Source: Pycnopodia helianthoides (lineage: Eukaryota; Echinodermata; Asteroidea; Forcipulatida; Asteriidae). Taken from it: a DNA stretch of 64,000 bases. The DNA is taken from the NCBI GenBank assembly GCA_032158295.1, contig CM063246.1:7369589-7433588 (forward strand), read 5' to 3'. This document shows, piece after piece, positions 59,224-64,000 of the stretch; within the stretch, counting starts at the first letter, position 1, and the number at the start of each line of letters is the position of its first letter. A program made the translations under genes and the position numbers. Under the pieces are notes generated by a model. That model was given only the letters and a program-made list of their open reading frames with translations, had not been told where the DNA came from and searched no databases.

Positions 59224-59929
59224 GTAGGATCACCAATAAAGAACATGTCAATATGATGGAAGTATAGAAATACAAAACACAAGTTTCGAATTAACTATTA
59301 ACAAGTACTGGGAAAGTGTCACACCTTCATAATGTTTTCTCGAGGCATAAGAGCTCAAAGTAGGCTAACAAATTTACTAAATTGAGAAAATTCAGTTATG
59401 AGTTTTCCCTGAAATATTGCTGACGGTGTCGACATAACAATTATCGCCCACTACTGAGCCGTCATAATTTTAGGCCGGCACGGGTTCCATTTCGACGGCT
59501 TGACGTGATATTACATACTGACAAGCTTTGAAGAGCTTAAAGGACCCCCCTGTATTAATATGTTTAATATTAATTGTCTGTAATAAGATAGGGGCTTCAA
59601 AAACTGTACCGGTAATCAAATTGTATGGTACAGTGACTGGCGTGGAATCCAGACCGTATAGTACGGGGTTTCTATGCCCCGCAGGGTCTGAAGCATTATT
59701 CTTGATTTTTATCTGGTCACCGACATTTTGCGGTATACTTGTCTGTTAGTTGGGTTGTTTGATTGTTTGTTTGTTGGGGTGTTTGTTTGTTTGTTTTTTG
59801 TGCTGAGAAAGAGCTGTATAGCAAACAATTTTTTTAACATGCACATTAATGCTTGATGATTTTGGTTTATTTTATTACACATCTAACAGCACAATTAGCG
59901 TCAATAACAGGATGAATAGGAAACGAGAA
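59224..59929. other. gene-free stretch
   Basis: GTTTGTTTG-type microsatellite near 59760-59798. Nothing else. Confidence 0.5.
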
Positions 59930-60085
59930 GAAATGTTCAGTTTTAGATGTGGGAGGAAAACCCCAAATGGGGGAAACCCACACAATCAGGTAGGGACTGA
60001 AAAACCTCTACTTTCCGAGGTGGGGTTTGAACAGGGGTCCACAGCGATGAACGGCAGGTAGAGAAACCACTGAGCCAGCCTGATC
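59930..60085 (-). mobile_element. SINE family 2, copy 2
   Basis: Reversed head (near 60085) GGCTGGCTCAGTGGTT, weakened B box (GTTCAAACCCC), and the shared body 'cagttttagatgtgggagga' and 'acccacacaatcaggtaggg' on the + strand. Confidence 0.82.
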
Positions 60086-60434
60086 CCCATATTATTCTTG
60101 CCACCAAAAGGATTCGAAACAACACATTGCTCGTAGCGGGGCAGCAAAATGACTTTGTATCGTGTGTTTTCTTGCTACGACCGTGCTCGTTTCTTCCACC
60201 ATTAGAGTACATTGAAACAGGATGGATCGGGGACCAGCGAAAAACCATGAATCAGCTGGGAGCTCGTAACATTCCGAGCTCGTCGTAACGAGAGTAGACT
60301 GTATAATCACAAAAATATGAGGGGTCCAGTATTAACAGAACAAGATTGAATAACTGTGTACGATGGCATACGTGTGTGTAATTCTTCTAGACACTATGAA
60401 TATGGAACATATGCTAATATTGTAAAGTCGTTGT

Positions 60435-60521
60435 CCAATCAGGGTCCAAGTAAGGAGTTTCCCTCCCAGGGTTTACTATTGTAAACATGGTTGGAAATAA
60501 AGTAAACCATGGGGACGGGGT
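60435..60521 (+). repeat. dispersed repeat G, copy 2
   Basis: 'caatcagggtccaagtaagg' through 'tttactattgtaaacatggt' to 'gtaaaccatggggacggggt'; partner of 56549-56632. Confidence 0.85.
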
Positions 60522-60525
60522 TGGG

Positions 60526-60728
60526 TCTGACCCATTTGTGGGTCAGTATGACCCGTAGCCTGTGTCAAACTGACCCAGAAATGGATCAAACTGACGCAGA
60601 ATCCGACTTGAAATTAAATACTACTATACTAGTTTCCGGGTCAGCCTGATCCAGAAAAATGGGTCAGCCCTCCCCTCCTGGGACCCTGACTCCGGGTCAA
60701 TTCTGACCCGCTAGTTTTTTTTAGAGTG
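60526..60728. mobile_element. family E element
   Basis: GGTCTGACCCATTTGTGGGT at the left; at the right CTCCGGGTCAATTCTGACCC then TTTTTTTTAGAGTGTAGG. The interior 'actgacgcagaatccga' matches 34865-35060. The left terminus is truncated where repeat G abuts it. Confidence 0.75.
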
Positions 60729-61496
60729 TAGGTTGCACACATCTGTTCCATGAGGAAATCTTTGTTCCGTACACTTATGTAAAAATCCTATTCTCCAACA
60801 CTGTGTGGACGTGTGTAAGTCCACATAGTGTTTCAAGTCTCTATACACTGTACGTAGACCTCTTTTGTTCGCATGTCACTTAAACACACGCACACACACA
60901 AACCAAGTGTCTGAGGGGAAGTCTCATCGAATCTCGCAGGTGTTCTCGGGAGTTTTTTCCTCCCCCGTATTTACACAGACTATAAAATGTCCTCACCAGA
61001 CAACAAGAAGAAAAAATGATTTGATTTTGTTTTTCTTGTATTAATCCGTAAAGGTTTTGATTGTGAGGGATCATTTTTAGTCAGTTTTTAAAGATAATGT
61101 GACACTTCGATTGTTTTTTATGAGAATGCTTTTGTTGTAAACAAACAACCACATCAGTCAACCTGCGTAACATTTTCGAGGAAAACGGCAATTCGGAGTA
61201 AGTGATGTCTGTTCTGAATTTTGTGCACATTCATTGAATATTAATTTGTCCATTTTGATTTGTGATGCACTCGAAGTTAACAGATTAGTTTTTAAATTGA
61301 TTTTTTTTCATAGAAAAATACCGTTATGAATATCAAGTTTCAAATTACGGTGCTACGAAAATATGCTTTCAGAATTCAAATCGTGCATTGCTTTCTTCCA
61401 AGTCGGTGAAGCCATGAATCAGTGCCGTAACCGATCATCTCAATTACTTACTTTGAGACTTTTCTGCGAATGTTTCTACTTACTTCTGTTACTTCC
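60729..61496. other. gene-free stretch
   Basis: Short CA-rich run near 60883-60901. Nothing recognised. Confidence 0.5.
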
Positions 61497-61500
61497 TTAA

Positions 61501-61881
61501 AGGCAGTGGATACTTTTGGTAAATACTCAAGAAATACATTACTATAACAAACTTACTTGGTAAGGAGCACCTGAAAGCTGCTGATAGTATAAAACATTGT
61601 GAGAACGACTCCCGCCGAAGTAATGTAGTTATGGAGAAAGAGGTCGTTTCTCACTAAAATATTTGAATCTGAGAGAGGCTTCAGACATGAAGCCTTTCTC
61701 AGGCATTTTGAAATCACACCATTCTATGCCACAAGGGTGGGTTTTTTTCTTTCATTATTTTCTTGCAACTTCGATGACCAATTGAGGCAAAATTTTCACA
61801 GGTTTGTTATTTTATGCATATGTTGAGATACACCAAGTGAGGATACGGGTCTTTGACAATTGCCAAAAGTATATCCAGCCT
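61501..61881 (+). mobile_element. family B TTAA MITE, full length
   Basis: TTAA at 61497-61500 and 61882-61885. The left end is AGGCAGTGGATACTTTTGGT; the reversed right end is AGGCTGGATATACTTTTGGC. The interior has 'agacatgaagcctttctcag' and 'gagatacaccaagtgaggat'. Confidence 0.92.
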
Positions 61882-61885
61882 TTAA

Positions 61886-62563
61886 TAGGATATTGTTTCT
61901 GTTTTTCCCCCACGTCTCTCATGAAGGACTCGGCTGGATCGAAATAAGATGCAATCAACCCCCGTATTATGTTAGGTTTACACTTTCAAGGCAGTTTGCC
62001 GGCATGTCTCAATCCAAATTCATCGGCTGTTTTTTTTTTTCGATAGTTCCATGAAAAGTAAAACTGGGCAAATCATTTAAATTTTCGATTTCATCTTGAA
62101 GTGGATTCTTGGAAGGCGCCAGACGCAGTCAGTGGCCCTTGAATGGCGAGGGGCAATTACATTTGCCTCGAATGTTACGAGCCGGCACCGTCATGTAAAC
62201 CTTCGATACCAAGTCTGGTATCCAGTCTGCTCGAGTTCACAGTGTTTGGTCAGAGTGCCGTTCGCGTGGCGTAAAATGCCTGAAAACAACCATGGTGCCC
62301 ACTCGGATTTCAAGCGTGTAGTATCCGGTTGGGCGAAACGCGAAGAAAAGAAATTGACGTCAAAATTTATAGCAGCGAATCATAGCAACAGCATAGGTTT
62401 GATAGCATATTCAGTAACCGTAACCACAAAATGAACCATTCAAATCGTTGTCAGCACATGCTGACATATTTTAATACTACCATGGTCTTGACCACACCGT
62501 ACACACTGGTCAGCTCATACGCCGTAAGATCATAAGCTGGACCATGCCGCACGCAAGTTTATG
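61886..62563. other. gene-free stretch with GC-rich patch
   Basis: 62096-62434 has an open frame of 112 codons with raised GC, but no splice sites or motif support. Confidence 0.35.
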
Positions 62564-62664
62564 TTCTGCAGCACACGTCGGCTATGGAGTCAACAGTTAA
62601 GGGATAGGGAAGAACAGCCTATCCCTTAACTGGAGTGACTCCATAGCCGACGTGTGCTGCAGAA
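62564..62664. repeat. 101-bp palindrome (long hairpin)
   Basis: The left arm TTCTGCAGCACACGTCGGCT then ATGGAGTC and AGTTAAGGGATAGG is mirrored to the final TGCTGCAGAA, with a loop near 62612-62617 and one small indel in the arms. A poly-A stretch follows directly. Confidence 0.95.
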
Positions 62665-63739
62665 AAAAAATCGCATGCCGCACAGGGGTGTCAATCAACA
62701 TGGGTCAGTGGTTTGGTTAGAAACGGCAGGAGAAAACTCTGCCAGCATTTTGTGTACAAAATCGGTCTGTCAATTGTATGTCAATTGTCAATAGTAGATG
62801 AACCAAATTAAAAAAAAATTGTCAGTTAAGCAATTAAGCCTTAATTTACCTAGGCAATACTTGGACAAGTAACCAACACACTTAGGTAAAGAAATAGTTG
62901 GAAAAAAAAATGCAAAACAAACCCTTTTAATGAACGTATTTAGCGAAATCAAATTATGCATAAAGTCACTGACAAAATATGAACCAAATCTGATGAAATT
63001 TTTTGATGATTTGTTGTATGTTTTTGCCTTTTTAAATAAAGTAATGCATTTTTTAAATTTTATTAATTTTCTCTTATACAAAAAACAAAATAAAACTTTG
63101 TAAATTGTTTGCGAAAAAATACATCGGGACAGAAATTACGGTATTTTTTCGGTCTCCCCTAAATCCCCTCAAGGATAAACGCAAATTCAATCCATATTTC
63201 ATACCTAAGATATTGTTCCATGATCTTCATAATTATTACGAAAACCCAGAGACAGACGTCATAAATTGTCCAAGTTCTTCTGAATTTCAAATGCCTGTGA
63301 TGATGACGCTGACTGATGCAAACGTTAAACGGCACTCAATCTCCTCACGCAATACGGAGAACACGTGCAGGCGTCATATACCCCCAACCCCCAAAAGATC
63401 AGACAAAAGGACAGGAAATGCCAAGTTCTCGATTATAGCCCAAATCCCGGGGGAAATCTCGTTGATTAGTGTACTCCGTTCGGCTGCTTAGGAACTGTCG
63501 GATCACGAGTCGGAATAAACACACCGTGGACTTGATAAATGAAAGAGAGACAAAATATGACAACGAAGAAAATTCACTAAAAAAGATGTCGTGACCTGTC
63601 TTGGATATACTTTGTGTATTCTACACGTGGCTAATACCCCCCCCCCACCAAAAAAAGGGGCGGGGAACACACCAAAATGGTTTGTCTTTTAAAAAGACAA
63701 GGCAGGGTATAGAATTTGTTAGGATGCCCCCAAAATAAT
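62665..63739. other. AT-rich stretch, nothing recognised
   Basis: A 128-codon frame at 63105-63491 on the + strand lacks splice and motif support. Poly-C near 63639-63647. Confidence 0.4.
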
Positions 63740-63885
63740 CTGGATAAAATATTCACGCGCAGCTGCTCAGCCGAACAGACTGCTTAATAAATGGGTGTGC
63801 TTAGTAGCAAGGAACCAGTCGGTGTGTAATAATAGGATACTGCTTAGCGGCACTTCTCTGTGCTGAGCAAATTTTTCATGTACAA
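63740..63885. mobile_element. family C remnant
   Basis: GCAGCTGCTCAGCCGAACAG, 'gtgtgcttagtagcaaggaa', 'ccagtcggtgtg' and 'ctgtgctgagcaaatttttc' follow the family order, but the ends are eroded. Confidence 0.5.
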
Positions 63886-64000
63886 CTTTTTGGTGAATTC
63901 ATTACGGTCTTTGAAGGTAAATGGTTTTCGCAATCGTATTGTACTGGATTGGTAAAGATACACAAATATCATAGTTTAAGTTTGGCTGATTATGAAGTTC

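Noticed and set aside
62096..62434. 112-codon open frame with raised GC on the + strand
   Set aside because: No acceptor or donor in the right place and no recognised motif; left as unsupported.

Overview
The window is a gene-poor stretch of an animal nuclear genome. It has spliced genes with GT-AG introns, abundant short non-autonomous DNA transposons flanked by TTAA, tRNA-derived SINEs, 5'-truncated LINE tails and TTAGGG-type interstitial telomere repeats. The RPL13 protein and the repeat types fit a marine invertebrate deuterostome. An echinoderm, possibly a sea star, is my best guess. That is inference from repeat style, because no single marker settles it.

Layout. 1-2.9 kb: intergenic DNA with a palindromic element built around a telomere-like core. 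2.9-7.6 kb: a complete RPL13 (eL13) gene on the + strand, with three coding exons at 4141-4386, 5100-5273 and 7162-7386, a probable TOP-type non-coding first exon near 2876-2901, and repeats in its last intron. 13.6-44.8 kb: a five-exon chain on the - strand (44776-44832, 43709-43885, 43125-43325, 24574-24787, 13652-13836). Its splice signals and phases join without a break into a cysteine-rich protein of about 277 residues that I do not recognise. About 18 kb and 11 kb of its introns are filled with repeats. 58988-59223: a lone candidate coding exon on the + strand. The rest is repeats and unremarkable AT-rich DNA.

The repeats fall into families that I could align by eye. Family A (about 385 bp, seven near-identical copies) and family B (about 300-390 bp, nine or more diverged copies) are both TTAA-flanked with AGG...CCT ends, and they share internal sequence. 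The layout fits T2/Kolobok-type MITEs. Family D is also TTAA-flanked, and one copy sits cleanly inside a SINE. Families C, E and F are other short inverted-repeat elements. Five separate palindromes are also present, two of them enclosing telomere-like DNA. One family-B element carries a 52-bp tandem array in which every unit is itself bounded by TTAA and MITE-type ends.

There is no operon logic here. RPL13 is a housekeeping ribosomal gene, and the - strand gene is an independent unit. The most interesting material is the unrecognised five-exon gene, the telomere-core palindromes and the mini-MITE array.
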